Assembly: GCF_029227915.1 (NCBI RefSeq) | Contig: NC_079878.1 | Coordinates: 19,865,501-19,929,500 of the forward strand | From: Hydractinia symbiolongicarpus | Lineage: Eukaryota; Cnidaria; Hydrozoa; Anthoathecata; Hydractiniidae | DNA length: 64,000 nucleotides | Direction: 5' to 3' | Part shown: one piece after another, positions 44,091 through 55,759 of the stretch | How positions within the stretch are numbered: position 1 is the first letter of the stretch | How the letters are laid out: every line of letters starts with the position of its first letter | The notes under the pieces: generated by a model | The model's database searches: none | The model's input: only the letters and a program-made list of their open reading frames with translations | Told to the model about the DNA's origin: nothing | Made by a program: the position numbers and the translations under genes

Positions 44091-45770
44091 GTATTCGATG
44101 CAGTTATTTTAAAACGAATTAACAGTTGAGGAATATTTTTTTTAATAGATGACATACAACGAAATATTAGGTTTCCTGCCTACAAAGATCATTTCGTGTC
44201 TTCACAGAGGACTTGCTGTAAATGATTTACAACCAATTATTGTATTGTTACAAGTTGCGAATAGCGACTGGAACAGTGCCGTTGGTCACTTTTCAAAAAA
44301 CACTACAGTTGACCGTCGTTTAAGCGAACATGGCTTTTAGCAAATTCCTCATTATCGAACAAAATGTCTCGGTCCCTTGATTTTCGCTAACAAAGCTCTC
44401 ATAAAATACCTCTACTCAACGAACTCGCTTTTAACGAATTCCTCATTATATCGACCAGAAAGGTCTTAACACAACGCCTGATTACCCTCGAAATAGCGAA
44501 TAGTACCAAATTTTAGAATCTGAAGCTCATTTTGCACACAAATAATTAAAATTATTTTCTGTTTATTCATTTTAAAGAAACCATTGGCAGTGTTCCGTAG
44601 TCACTTTAAACCGTATTTTTTGAAATAAAATCCTGCGTTGTTGAAATACTGTTCGAATTCGAATTTGAATCCTTTTAGGCAAGAACTTAGGCACTCCAGG
44701 CAGTACAGTTGATTAACCTTCCTCCTCCTGTGCAGAGTGGGGAGAAGGGAAAAGGGGATTACTTTTTGCTGGTACAGTTAGTCAGAAATAATAACCAAAA
44801 ATTAATTTCTGCCCTTCTGAAAGAATTTTAAAACTAGCATGTTTCAATAATAATATGATCCAAGCCAATCTCGTTCCTATGGAATTATCAAAAACAAAAG
44901 GCACTGGCAACGTGTTCGACCACAATTATAAAATGAAACACTGTGTGAAGAGCGCGATTACGACATTTTTTCTTCTTCTTCAAAGTTGCAATGGTCCACC
45001 TACTTATTTTATATTATACTCATATATTATGTATAACAAACAATCATTTTTACAAATAGTTCTATCAAAGAAGTTGCTCGCGTGTTTTTTAACAGTGAAA
45101 AAAAAAAATTTTGCAAAAGCATTCATTTCTTTCGTTATGGTGCGCCAAATGATCAAAAAATTTGCGTGAAATCAAATCGAAATTAAGATATACCATGTGC
45201 ATAGAAACCAGGTTCTTTAAAGAAAAAAAAATGTCTAGACGTAGGGTGAGGTTTGGGCTGTCTACAACTGCTACTTGCCAAACGCCAACAAATCAAAATC
45301 CTTATTTTATTTTTTTATCACCTGGGTATTTTCTTTTTCAAGCACACGCTCAAGAGATTGATCAATTTATCAATAAATAGTAGTTACCTGTGTAGCGCAA
45401 AACCAGATAAATTCAAAACTTTAAAATCTTGTCCAATTCCAAAGCAAAATCCAAAACCCAGTTACAAAATCGTGTTCAGTAAAAAAATCGAATATAGATA
45501 GATAGATAGATATTTTTTTTCGTAAACAAAGATATATACAGTAGTAAAGTGTTACAGTATTAAATTCAATAAATTTAATTGTTACCTTTGTAAACCAGGA
45601 AACTCACAGAAGACAAATAACTAGTCTTATCATTGAGAACCTGTTGAAATAACATGTCATACTCTTGCTATAAAGACGCTTGCATATAAAAATATGCATG
45701 AAAAAGAGAATTAAAATAACCTACGTAAAAAATGCTAAATAACAAATGCCTGCAAAAGATAAATAAAGAT
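44091..45770. other. Non-coding region with a pogo-like end and a GATA microsatellite
   Basis: At about 44305 the sequence CAGTTGACCGTCGTTTAAGCG resembles the ends of Tigger/pogo MITEs, and TCCTCATTAT words repeat to 44450; no partner end was proven. A (GATA)n run lies at about 45496-45512. The remaining small frames (44855-45501) have no recognisable content. Confidence 0.4.
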
Positions 45771-46815
45771 CTAAAAGTACAAGACTTTATTGTTCAATCT
45801 ATGAAATATAAATGTTTTTACTTTGTTTTGAAAACATTTAAAGGATCGCTCATTGTCAAGTACAAATCTATCAATTTTGTGTATGCTATTCCAGATATAT
45901 GGACCACGATATAAAGTTGAGAACTGACTGGCCTTAGTTTTTCTGTATGGTGGATAGTACTGACCAGATGACCTGGTTGAATACTTACTTTCTCTTACTT
46001 GAAACATGTTCGAAATTATGGGGGGTATAGATTTGTTCTTCATTTTATACATAAAGCATACGTTCTGAAAAATATTTATCTGGAAAATATTTAAAGCTTT
46101 TATAGACTGCAGTAGTGGTTCGCTATGCGTAAATTTGTGTTGGAAAAGAATAGTCTTTACAGCGTGTTTTTGACGTTCATATATCGATTCAAGTTTAGAT
46201 TTATTAGTGCTGCCCCAAACTATATTTGCGTAATTTATATGACTATGTACGAATGAAAAATATAAGTTTATTAGACAATGTTTATTTAGGAGGTGTCGAG
46301 CTTTATAAAGAACACCAATAGATTTTGAAAGTTTTATACTTACAGTTTCAATGCGTTTTTGCCATGTAAGATTCTCATCTAGTATAACTCCCAGGAACTT
46401 CGTTTCTGTTTCACGTAAGATTGTGAAATCTCCGACTTTTAATTCCGGTAATATTGTTGGTAGTCTCTTTATTTTATGTGCTCGGTGGAATAATGTATAT
46501 TTGGTCTTTTTAACATTTAGAGATAATTTATTTGCCTTAAACCAGTCTGTTAGTTTTATATGTTCGTTGTTTACAAATCTGTAGAGTGTATTGAGATCTT
46601 CAAGAATAGAAAAGGTTAGTATCATCTGCAAACATAATGGGATTTAGAACTTGAGTGGAATAATGAAGATCATTAATGTAAATCAAAAACAGGAGAGTCC
46701 CAAGTATAGAGCCTTGAGGGACCCCACATTTTATCACCAGATTATTAGTTCTTTTGCCATTCCCAACATTGACAAACTGTGTGCGATTAGATAAATAATC
46801 GAAATGCGTTCAAAA
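45771..46815 (-). pseudogene. Non-LTR (LINE) reverse transcriptase, 5'-truncated
   Basis: The 286-codon frame (46631-45771) is the C-terminal half of a jockey/CR1-like RT: LTDWFKANKLSLNVKKTKYT, TKFLGVILDENLTWQKRI, LYFSFVHSHINYANIVWG and the thumb region to LNNKVLYF. Just upstream in another frame lie DYLSNRTQFVNV, CGVPQGSILGTLLFLIYIND and PIMFADDTNLF, the polymerase core with FADD. A one-base shift near 46610 separates the two. Homology starts at about 46815, so the endonuclease and RT N-terminus are lost, as is usual for LINE copies. A GATA run lies 260 bp beyond its 3' end. Confidence 0.88.
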
Positions 46816-48082
46816 TCCACAATCGAGTTTTACAATAAATATTTACAATGATAAAAATAACAGCATGCAATCATACAACGTCTCAAACACACTACACTGA
46901 CAAACTATTCGCGCATGATTCGCGCAAGTTTTCAGTCGAATAATTTTCCTGATCATTTCGGTCGTAGACCGTAACTTCTAACGCGGATAGTTGGGTTTTA
47001 CAAGAAAACGAGAGGCAAAGTTGTGTCTACTCATCTATCCTATAAGCTATGAAAACCTGGTTTCTACTCCGGGTTTTTATTAAAAAAAAGGGAACTTCGT
47101 ATTTACGAAAATTCCGTTTTTCTTACTCAATGAAAAAACACTCACACATAAACTGCTTTCTGCAATATCAACTATTTCAATCTCTTTTCAGAGTGTATAG
47201 CTCGAAAGCACTACTTTTTCAGATCAGAGGCATTTACATTTGTTGCTTGGATATCTCAACCTTGTGAAAGGATACATAAAAGTTCATTGTCAAACAAATT
47301 GTTTCGTATCACATTAAGTTCACCAAGCGAAAAAAAATCAACACATGCATTTCTAACTGTTGTATTCGTTTAGAAAAATTCCGGCGTAGTTTATATTAAT
47401 GTCTACGCGATGTCGGTAACGGCATGGTCAGTATTTTATTTCGATTATTTTTTTTGCATCCCGCATCCCGCTTTCTTCATACCGCATCCCGTAACCCGCA
47501 TCCCGATAAGTCATCCCGCATCCCGCATCCCACTTTTCCGATATGCCAAGGATTTATACTAGCAATTAAACTCCATGGGGAATGAACAATAGTTCAAATA
47601 ACTGCTGGTTCGAATAAGAAAGTTTTTGTTACTGGTTCAGCAAATCCATGGTTGTTTTAACTAGTTTCCAACAGCGCTTCAACATTTTTTAATAAGAATT
47701 ATCTTTTAAAGATTCTATTAAGGATCAGTTTAGTTCTACTTGTGAGTCTATGAACGTGTCGAAACAAGAAGAAAAGAAAAGAAACACTCTTTCCGAACAT
47801 AATTTTTGCCCAAAATAAGTTTACTATGAATTTACGCACTTTACGCACACTTGTTTTATAATCAACTCGGTGCAAAAAACATCAATCATGGATAAATCAG
47901 AGAAAAGGAAGTCGAGACTTCTTGTGTCTTTGAAGTTCACAAGCTTAAACGTCTCCTACGTGTCTTTGACATGCACATACACATCATACCAGAAGGGACA
48001 ACATAGACAGTTCTGGAGTGTTAAAAAGCTTCCATTTGAACTACAGAAACCCTTTAAATTTCTGCTCAAAAAGCAACAACTG
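46816..48082. other. Non-coding region
   Basis: No frame above about 80 codons. It contains the CCCGCAT repeat listed separately. Confidence 0.5.
47456..47532 (+). repeat. CCCGCAT short repeat
   Basis: About nine copies of CCCGCAT or close variants in 77 bp. GC-rich against an AT-rich background; probably a minisatellite. Confidence 0.8.
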
Positions 48083-48147
48083 TTATGTGGGATTGAACCC
48101 ATATGAATATGAAGTGAACGCTCTACGGACTGAACTACCAATCCCCA
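48083..48147 (-). repeat. tRNA-like sequence, probably a tRNA-derived SINE head
   Basis: On the minus strand, GGTAGTTCAGTCCGTAGAGC resembles a tRNA D-arm and A box, and GGGTTCAATCCC a T-arm and B box, about 25 bases apart. The T-stem TGGG/CCCA and a 4-bp D-stem can pair, but I could not fold a good anticodon stem or acceptor stem. So a functional tRNA is unlikely, and a SINE head or tRNA relic is the better reading. Confidence 0.5.
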
Positions 48148-49779
48148 AAAGAACACAACCCTCAAAGTAAACAGAGTTGCATGACTTTATTAATTATATC
48201 AAGCATATTGTATCTAGTAAACATTTTTTGAGCACTCTGTCCCAAAAAATATTATATATTTGTAGTTTAGAAATTTAGCTCTAAATGTTGTCCCTCAAAG
48301 GCACTGGATTTTAATGTATTTAGAGACTTTACTATATATATAATATAATATACTATATAAAAATGTTTTCTGTTTCTTTTTAGATTGCGTACAATGAGAG
48401 CGAGAGAGGGTTGTTATTGTTTTTCTGTCAAAAATTTGAAGTTGTTTTGTAAATCTTGATAAAGTTAATAAATTGTTTTTGTTTCTGTAGATTGTTTTTG
48501 TTTATTGTTTCCCGTGAATTTTCAAAATTCATTGCAGCAGATTCCGTGGCTTCAAGAATTCGGTTTTCATAACTAGTGCCGTTACTTTTACGTGATAAAA
48601 AACCCACTAGAAAATATCCTCATCTCCGAAGTCGTTAACGCGAAAGTCTCTATTATTATGTTCGCTCCGAGTGTTATTTTCCAGTTGAAAGAGTGTACCT
48701 TACGACGCGCATCCCCTTAATTCGTGACATTTTCGCACACTGCGGATTGTACAACTCGATGTATTGCATTTCTTTCAGAATGAGGGTTGTAACTTTATAA
48801 AAGTGTAACTTTGCATAGATTTTTGGAGCTAAAAACTTTATCAATGTTGAATTTACGTCGGCCAACAGTGTAGTGTCGGAGACTGCATATATACAGACTG
48901 TTCTATATTTGTATATATGAGGCACAGAGTGAAGTGTATATAGCCTCTTTGTATATTACTATATTACGAGACACACGTGTTATTTCTTGTCCTGCTGGTA
49001 TCTCTCATTTGGCGACGAGGATTGGATTTTATAAAAAGAAAATTTACCACAACATTTCAGAAACATTGTCAGATAAGTACAAATACGTTTTCCACTTTGT
49101 ACTTGAATTCTTGTACCGTTTGGAAGAAAACTGTTACGCTCAAGCTGCGTCGCTCGCCAGGAGCCGCCTCCGCCATTTTTTTATTTAATTTGTGCTACGG
49201 CTACGACTTTACGTAGGACATCACCACGCTCAACCAAATCAGGCTTCAAGTGTTGCATACACTTGATACGGCAATTTGATACCACATAAAATAACTATAA
49301 TTAGAACAAAATATTACATCATACAATCAAAATGGTAGCATAAAATGTAAACAACAGTGGCCGCAACTGCTAGCTGGCTGGAACAAAACAACAAGAACGA
49401 AGAATGGATGTTACACAAAGCTAAGTATTTTAAGCTAGAGGTTGGATTTAGTCCTTCAGGAAACACTGTAGTCCTACGTCCCATAGATACCACAAAATAC
49501 CACATATTTTTGTTTGCAATATCTGTAAATGCCAAAGAAACTTTCCCACCACCCACCACGTAAACTCTTTCTTCTTGCCTATTATGTCTTTACTGATTAG
49601 AAAATTATATACAACTATCGAGGGTCTAGGAATTTTTGGTCTGGCAGTTCACTTATCTTATTTAGCTCGCCCTAGACCCCTAAACCACATGGTAGTTAAA
49701 AAGGAAAAGAAGAAACACAAAGCTAGCTAATTTTTCTAAATTGTAGCATTGTTTGTTTTAGCTTTTTATATCTAGCCAG
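48148..49779. other. Non-coding region upstream of the KDZ-like gene
   Basis: No recognisable gene. An AT-alternating stretch is at 48330-48365. A frame at 49357-49563 (WLEQNNKNEEWMLHKAKYFK...) is open for 68 codons but lacks a good start and known relatives; it could be a leader exon. The 3' part should hold the promoter of the gene starting at 49780. Confidence 0.4.
49005..49025 (+). other. Possible LTR end and primer-binding site
   Basis: CTCA followed by TTTGGCGACGAGGATTGG resembles the junction of an LTR (ending in CA) with the leader of many Gypsy or BEL elements. TATA-like words lie 60-130 bp upstream. No matching second LTR or gag follows, so at most this is a relic. Confidence 0.3.
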
Positions 49780-52700
49780 ATGGATAATCTTCAAACTTCC
49801 CCACCCCCATGTGATCTTGGAGCAGAAGTAGTAGTACAATCCACAACGTCACTAACAGTATGTCACTTTTCTTATACATGGTCGCCTTTTTTATGCATTT
49901 GCTCATTGACCCTTTCTGTCTTTTTCCATCCTTATTGGTCATCGAGTTTATCCTTTGTCATACTTTGTAGTAACTAATGGTACATTTTCCTAATTTCAGG
50001 TCAGTGTTAATGCTGAAAATACAAGCAATATGATTTCATTAGAAAATGAACAGGTTTGTGGCTAAAAATTTAATTTTTTTATTTTATGTATAGCTAGTTG
50101 CAGTATCACATTGAGTACATGTATGTCTAATATTCTTACAAAATAGAATACTATATTGAATCATGAAAGTGCTGAGCAATCGAATATTGAGGATGAAACA
50201 ATGGATATGACTTCAAAGCAAAGTATGATTTATAAATGATGTCTGATTATCTTTTCATATTTTATCTTTAATACTCACTATAACTATTGATATTGTATTA
50301 TAATTGTACTTATTGTTTGAGCTATATTACAGGGGTTAATTCAGATGCTTACGTACTGTCATGTTGGCATTCAGGAATTTCATCAAAATATATAACTGCT
50401 TAATATTTCGTTATATTCCTATACTTTAGGCGATGAGTACATAAAAAATGCTTTAAATTGTCTCAAAAAATGCCAAGATGGTATTGCTTTGGAAATTGAC
50501 TTTACACAAAAAATGAGAAATGGATATTTCAAGTCATTTTGCAGTATGTTAGCTGCTGAAGACACACTTCTTTCTTTGGCTACAGATGATGATGTGGATG
50601 GCATATTCCTTTGCAGTATTGTCCATGCAGATGCAGAACAAACAATGGCAAGATATTTTGAATTTGGAGCATTTTCAGGATTTTACCTAAATGTCATGGG
50701 CAGTATGATTAAAGAAAGATATGCATGGAATGTTTTGCCATACAATATTTATACAGAAAAAGACGTTATTGTGGAAAAACAACGTGCTTGTGGCCTATAC
50801 GCAAGTCGACGAATAGGTATAAGATTAGTATATAGTTCTAAATATTATGTTTTATTATGTATTTTAGCCTTTGTTTGTTATTCCAACAATAAATCTACAC
50901 ATTTTATTTGTATTCAGAGAAGCCAAAGAAGGAATACAAAAACTTCTCTCGAAAAATTTATAAACGTACTTCTACTGGTATTGCTCAATGTATGTCGAAC
51001 TTACTCCAAGAAAAAAGTGAAGGAAAAGTGGATTGTGATTTGGTTGTGTGTATGGTGTTACAAAAAAGACAAAATTGGGAAGATAAATTGGATTCTTGTG
51101 GGCATAGTAAGCAAAGGTAAGTAGCTTGAAATAGTTATATATATAATTTTATTTGCAAAATAATTTTTTCCTTTAAAAGTTCTGGTGTAATACACTGAGA
51201 TGAATTATAATTTTATGCACAGGTATTTTATTTCAACTGATAGCATCACAGACTGGGAATCGCAGTTGAAACTATATAGATCTAATCCTCAAGAAGCATT
51301 TGCTATACCAAACTTTAATTTATTTACTTCAACTGATGATAGAGTTTTATCGTTGGAAGAACAACTAATGTTTTTGTCTTCGATCCCTAATTTTCATAAA
51401 TGGATTTGGTATGGTAAAAATAACAACGCCATAAAATTTGAACAGCGTTTTTCAATTAGCTCACGTTGGTTTCCTGGCTCACCTAGAAGCCGTATAATTC
51501 AAGCAATGTATAATGGCCAAGACAACGTTGTCATTGCATGTCTTAAAACCATTCTTGGTGAAAAAGTATGTTTTGATTACAAAACAAAAACAAGGTGTCA
51601 GAGTACTGGTATAAAAAGACCTAACTCTGATAGTGCATTGTGTGAGGCCCTTGGATACTCTGCAGAAGAGGTAAAATGTTGTACAATTATTTATTCTGTA
51701 ATTTTTTATTATTAATATTTACCCAGCATAGCTTATGAATACCCTATTGCTGCTGTTGTCAAGTAGGCTCCTGCTAAAGGATCTCTGATGCATTCAAAGA
51801 ATTTGACCTTAGTCCTATATTTATATTTAAGTTATTGTTTGTTTTTAATGTTTTTAGGTGCAGGCAACTTTAAATAGTATTTTGCAGGAAATGGGTGGAG
51901 AAATTGTTGAATTGCCTTGCAAGGTTAGTGGGACAAAAATTAAAAAAATGACATTATATCATTTGTTTTGTTTTTTGATTTAAAGTTAATAAATGTAGTT
52001 ATGTCTACGCAGATAAATACTTTCTATTTTTAAATTAGGCTATGGCAAAGGAGACACAAAGCGAAGGCAGAACTGTAACCGTAAATTCAGTTAGTGTTTT
52101 ATTTAATTTAGTTGACCCAAACTTATAATTATTTGTGTCCAAGAAAGGTTTACAAGCAATGAATTGAAATTGCTAGCGATTATTAATAATATTTCTATAT
52201 GATGTTATTACTCAATTTTTTTTTTTTTTTTGAATCATTAGTTTGAAGACGATACTGACACTCAAATCAGTGATTGTGATGATGATAGTCAGGTATGTAT
52301 TATATCCCTTTCAATCTTTTAGCTGTGCCAAAAATGTTCTTTCAATTATTTCCAAAATTCAGTACTGCTGATTATGCTATATTGTTTATAGCTAGATGTA
52401 CCTACACATTTACCTTCTCAAGATTTAAATAACAAGATTTTGTCTGAGTCAAGCAGTGAAAAAGAGGTAAGTACAAAAATATTTACTGTTACAGTAAAGT
52501 CTCCTAGGGACATGGAAATTTGTTCCAAATACATAAAGTTCGAGAGAGAGAAAATGTTAGAAATAGAGAGCTTTTGTAATATAGAGAGTCCTTTGATATA
52601 TAAGTTGAATAATACTTAAGTATTCTTTTTCTGTAATTTAGATTGCATTTGGTACAGGTGTTCAGACGAAACCGTCACTGTACTCGTATTTTTGTGGGGA

Positions 52701-55688
52701 ATTATTTAGGCAAGGAACAATCGCTTGGCGTGTGCTAACACAAACTGAGTCAACCGTTACCATGAATGCATATCATTGCGAATCTGGCGACTTTTTGGTA
52801 AATACATGTCATGTTTTATCATGTAGACATATGCTTGTAAATATGCTTGCACATATGCTTGTACAATTGCGAAAAATTAAATTTAATTTGAAATTTTGTT
52901 TAGCCCACTGTGTTTGTTCACGCATCTGTCAAAGCACAAGAATGCACTTTTAGTTGTACGTGCCTAACATTTTCAACAAATCTCTTGCCAAACGAAAATG
53001 CTACAACATCTACCTGCTGTCATTGCCGATTATTGAAGGAATTGCATGTCGGCGAAGTTTCAACATCCTTCGTCAATATGTCAAAAGTAAAAGAAGCGAA
53101 ACAATTGCATCAAGTTAAAGTGTTAAAACTTCCCTCAAAGGACGGCACTGACAAGTTCTCTGTAGCGGTTGATGGTGTTCAAACTGAATTCGTGACATTG
53201 TTTCATGTATCTCGAACCGGAAAGACTATCGTAAGGTGTCATTCGTCAAGATGTCAACGGGAGCAAGGTTCTTGTAGAGATATCAAGCGACTCTCGAGCA
53301 ATGCTGCACTTTGTCCTCATTTGTCTGCGTTTCGGTCGTTTTATACTCAACAAGTACGTCTCTCTTGCGAAGAGCTTGATGTAAATAGTGAAGAGGAGGA
53401 TAATTTACATGAAGATGTCGAAGAGGACTACACACTCATGGAGGCCGATGTAAGATATCTTGTTGAACATAAGTTTGTAAATTAAATTAACCAAATGAAT
53501 TGTTTTTTATTCAGTTATTTTGCAACTATACAGTTACATCACTCTGTTTTCCTGTCATAAATCAGTCTAATTTTTCTATTTATTTGCAGTGGGGAAAGGT
53601 ATTTGATGTTGACACTGGACTGTGGAATTTTGCACCGTCTTCTCCGAGTCAAGAAACAGTCGACGTAAATCGTTATAGCGAAAAATACATATACGACGTA
53701 AGAAAACGATGGAGTACAGGTTTGACAGAACTGGTGTTTGTTCCTGACATAGGTTCAAACAAATGTGACTGTGAAGTAAGTATTTTATCTGATGTGCTAA
53801 GTATTCATGTGTTCATTTGTGTGCTGATATGTTACTACTTATGTGTTTATTCCATTTCTCTAGGAAATAATAATCATTTTACTGGTAGCGTTTTAATTTT
53901 CTTATATAGGCTGGTTGGACTTCCTCTGAAAATGAAAAAGGTGTTGTTGTATTTTCACACTATAGCAATCTATTTACAGACAGAGGTGTGCGAAAATGTA
54001 AAATTTACCGTCGGACTTGTTTACTCAACAATTGTTCAAAGCGATGGGATGGTGCGAGTGATTCGATATTTCAATTGTCACATGCTACCTGTGCTGGGTA
54101 TGAGTTAGGTACAAAGTAGCATTCATATTTTTGTATTTGTTTTGCGAGCATTTGTGTATAAAAGAAATTTCTATTTTATTTTACAAGTTATTTCATAGAG
54201 CTTTTTTTTTCTTTGCCTGTAGGTTGGCAGTTTGTTGACAGTGTTGTCAATTCAAAAATGACATTTAGCGGTTTTGTTTCCTGCTGTCAAGAAAAATGTA
54301 AAATACTTGACTCATACTTCATGAATGTTAACACATTTATTAATTGGTTTTTTGGCTGGGCATCCAGAATGCGTATCGATTTTCGTCAACTTTGTCCTGG
54401 ATGTGATGGGCCTTCCCCGTTTCTAGCATGTGATGGCACTAAGATTGGTTTGACATTCAAAAATTTATGTGTCGAACCGATTGAAAAGGCAACAAAGGAA
54501 GCACCAACAAATGTAAAAAAAAGTCGTTTGGACAGGTGCTTTTTACGTAGCGAAGAAAAGTCACCATCTTCCAAGAAACAGTTTGCAGCAGCCAGGCTTT
54601 TTTTGCGAAATTTGTGCTGTGATGTATTGTCTGGAAAGCTTGATTGTTTACAAAAATATGATCAGCTACAGTCTTTGCTCACTTACATTCCTAATAGCTG
54701 TGTTCCATCCTTCGTTACTATGGTCCAAGCGAAAATATCGATTGGATTACGTCAAGCGTATGCGGCAGTATTTAAACTGTTATCCTACGATTCATGCATC
54801 GATGCCTTAATCCCGTTAAAAATTTGTGACGAATTTATGGCATATCTAGAATTATGTGAACTAAATTCTAGTACGGACGAATTAAAAATCAGTTTTATAC
54901 ATAAAATGCGCCATTACAACTGCGAAATCGCTACGTTGCTGTCTGTGACTGAACCGGGAACAGATGTTATCCAACTTTTCTTTTATTGCTGCACCCTAGT
55001 AAAAAAAGTACACGAAGACAATATTGACGCGGTTGCTGCTGCTCCATTGGAAAATACTTATAATCCACCTCGGTTTGGACGTGCTTACTATTTCACAGAG
55101 CATGGTAAGCAGCTGCGAGAAGTACGAAGTTTCCCAGTGGACACTAAAGATCAGCAAAATTTTGACGACACGCCAGATGAAATCTGTCAAAAACGATTTC
55201 CACAAGTTAGCAAAAAGGGTACTTCGTATCTCTTTTTGTGGTTTTGCCCAAAACATGGACATTGCCTTGGTTTTCATATTATTCCTGGATCTGAAGGGCG
55301 CAAAGATCCGGCAGCATCATTGTATGCTTATTGCGAACATCCCCCGGAAGTTGTTCGGTACGACTTCACTTGCAGTTTGTCTGAGTATGTGCACAACAGG
55401 GAGTCTGGCTACTTCAAAGACACAAGATTCTTTCATGACGTGTTTCATGGCTACACGCATAGTTGCTCATCAGCATTCCGTTACAATGGATTACTTGGAT
55501 TTGAAGCCGTTAACTCTTCTATCTGTGAACAGTTTAACTCGTTTATGCAGAAGATTAAGACATCTGCGAAACTGATGTCACAAACGCATTTTACTTTTTA
55601 TTTACAGTTTTTTATATATATTTGGAATAAAAAGAAAGAGGTTTCTTTCCTTAAGAAGAAAAATATTGCATTAGCTGGCGATAACTGA
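49780..55688 (+). CDS. KDZ-type transposase-like protein with SWIM-like Cys cluster (15 exons, intact)
   Basis: Exons: 49780-49857, 50000-50053, 50147-50222, 50430-50816, 50918-51116, 51223-51670, 51858-51923, 52039-52089, 52242-52292, 52392-52466, 52642-52797, 52904-53449, 53590-53775, 53910-54108 and 54223-55688. All 14 introns are GT-AG and the joined 4,038 bases encode 1,345 residues with no stop. The N-terminus is acidic. Exons 4-6 form an unrecognised domain with WEDKL, WFPGSPRSR and a Cys-rich end. Exon 12 has CTFSCTC ... CCHC and a SWIM-like IVRCHSSRC ... LCPHLSAF. Exon 15 has ACDGTKIGL (Asp928), GFHIIPGSEGRKD, YDFTCSLSEY (Asp1238), FFHDVFHGYTH and ICEQFNSF (Glu1293), the layout of KDZ (Zisupton) RNase-H-fold transposases and of the HMGXB3 C-terminus. 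It is an intact transposon gene or a domesticated one; a 101-bp satellite follows. Confidence 0.85.
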
Positions 55689-55759
55689 GGAAATGCATGT
55701 TTTAAAAAAATGTTTTCTCTTTATTGTCTACATTACCCTATTTTAAATGCTGTGCAATA

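Noticed and set aside
44149-44340. 63-codon frame as a gene
   Set aside because: No motif, and its end runs into a pogo-like terminal sequence at about 44305.
48320-48365. AT-alternating stretch as a possible replication origin or promoter
   Set aside because: Simple low-complexity sequence; nothing else supports a function.
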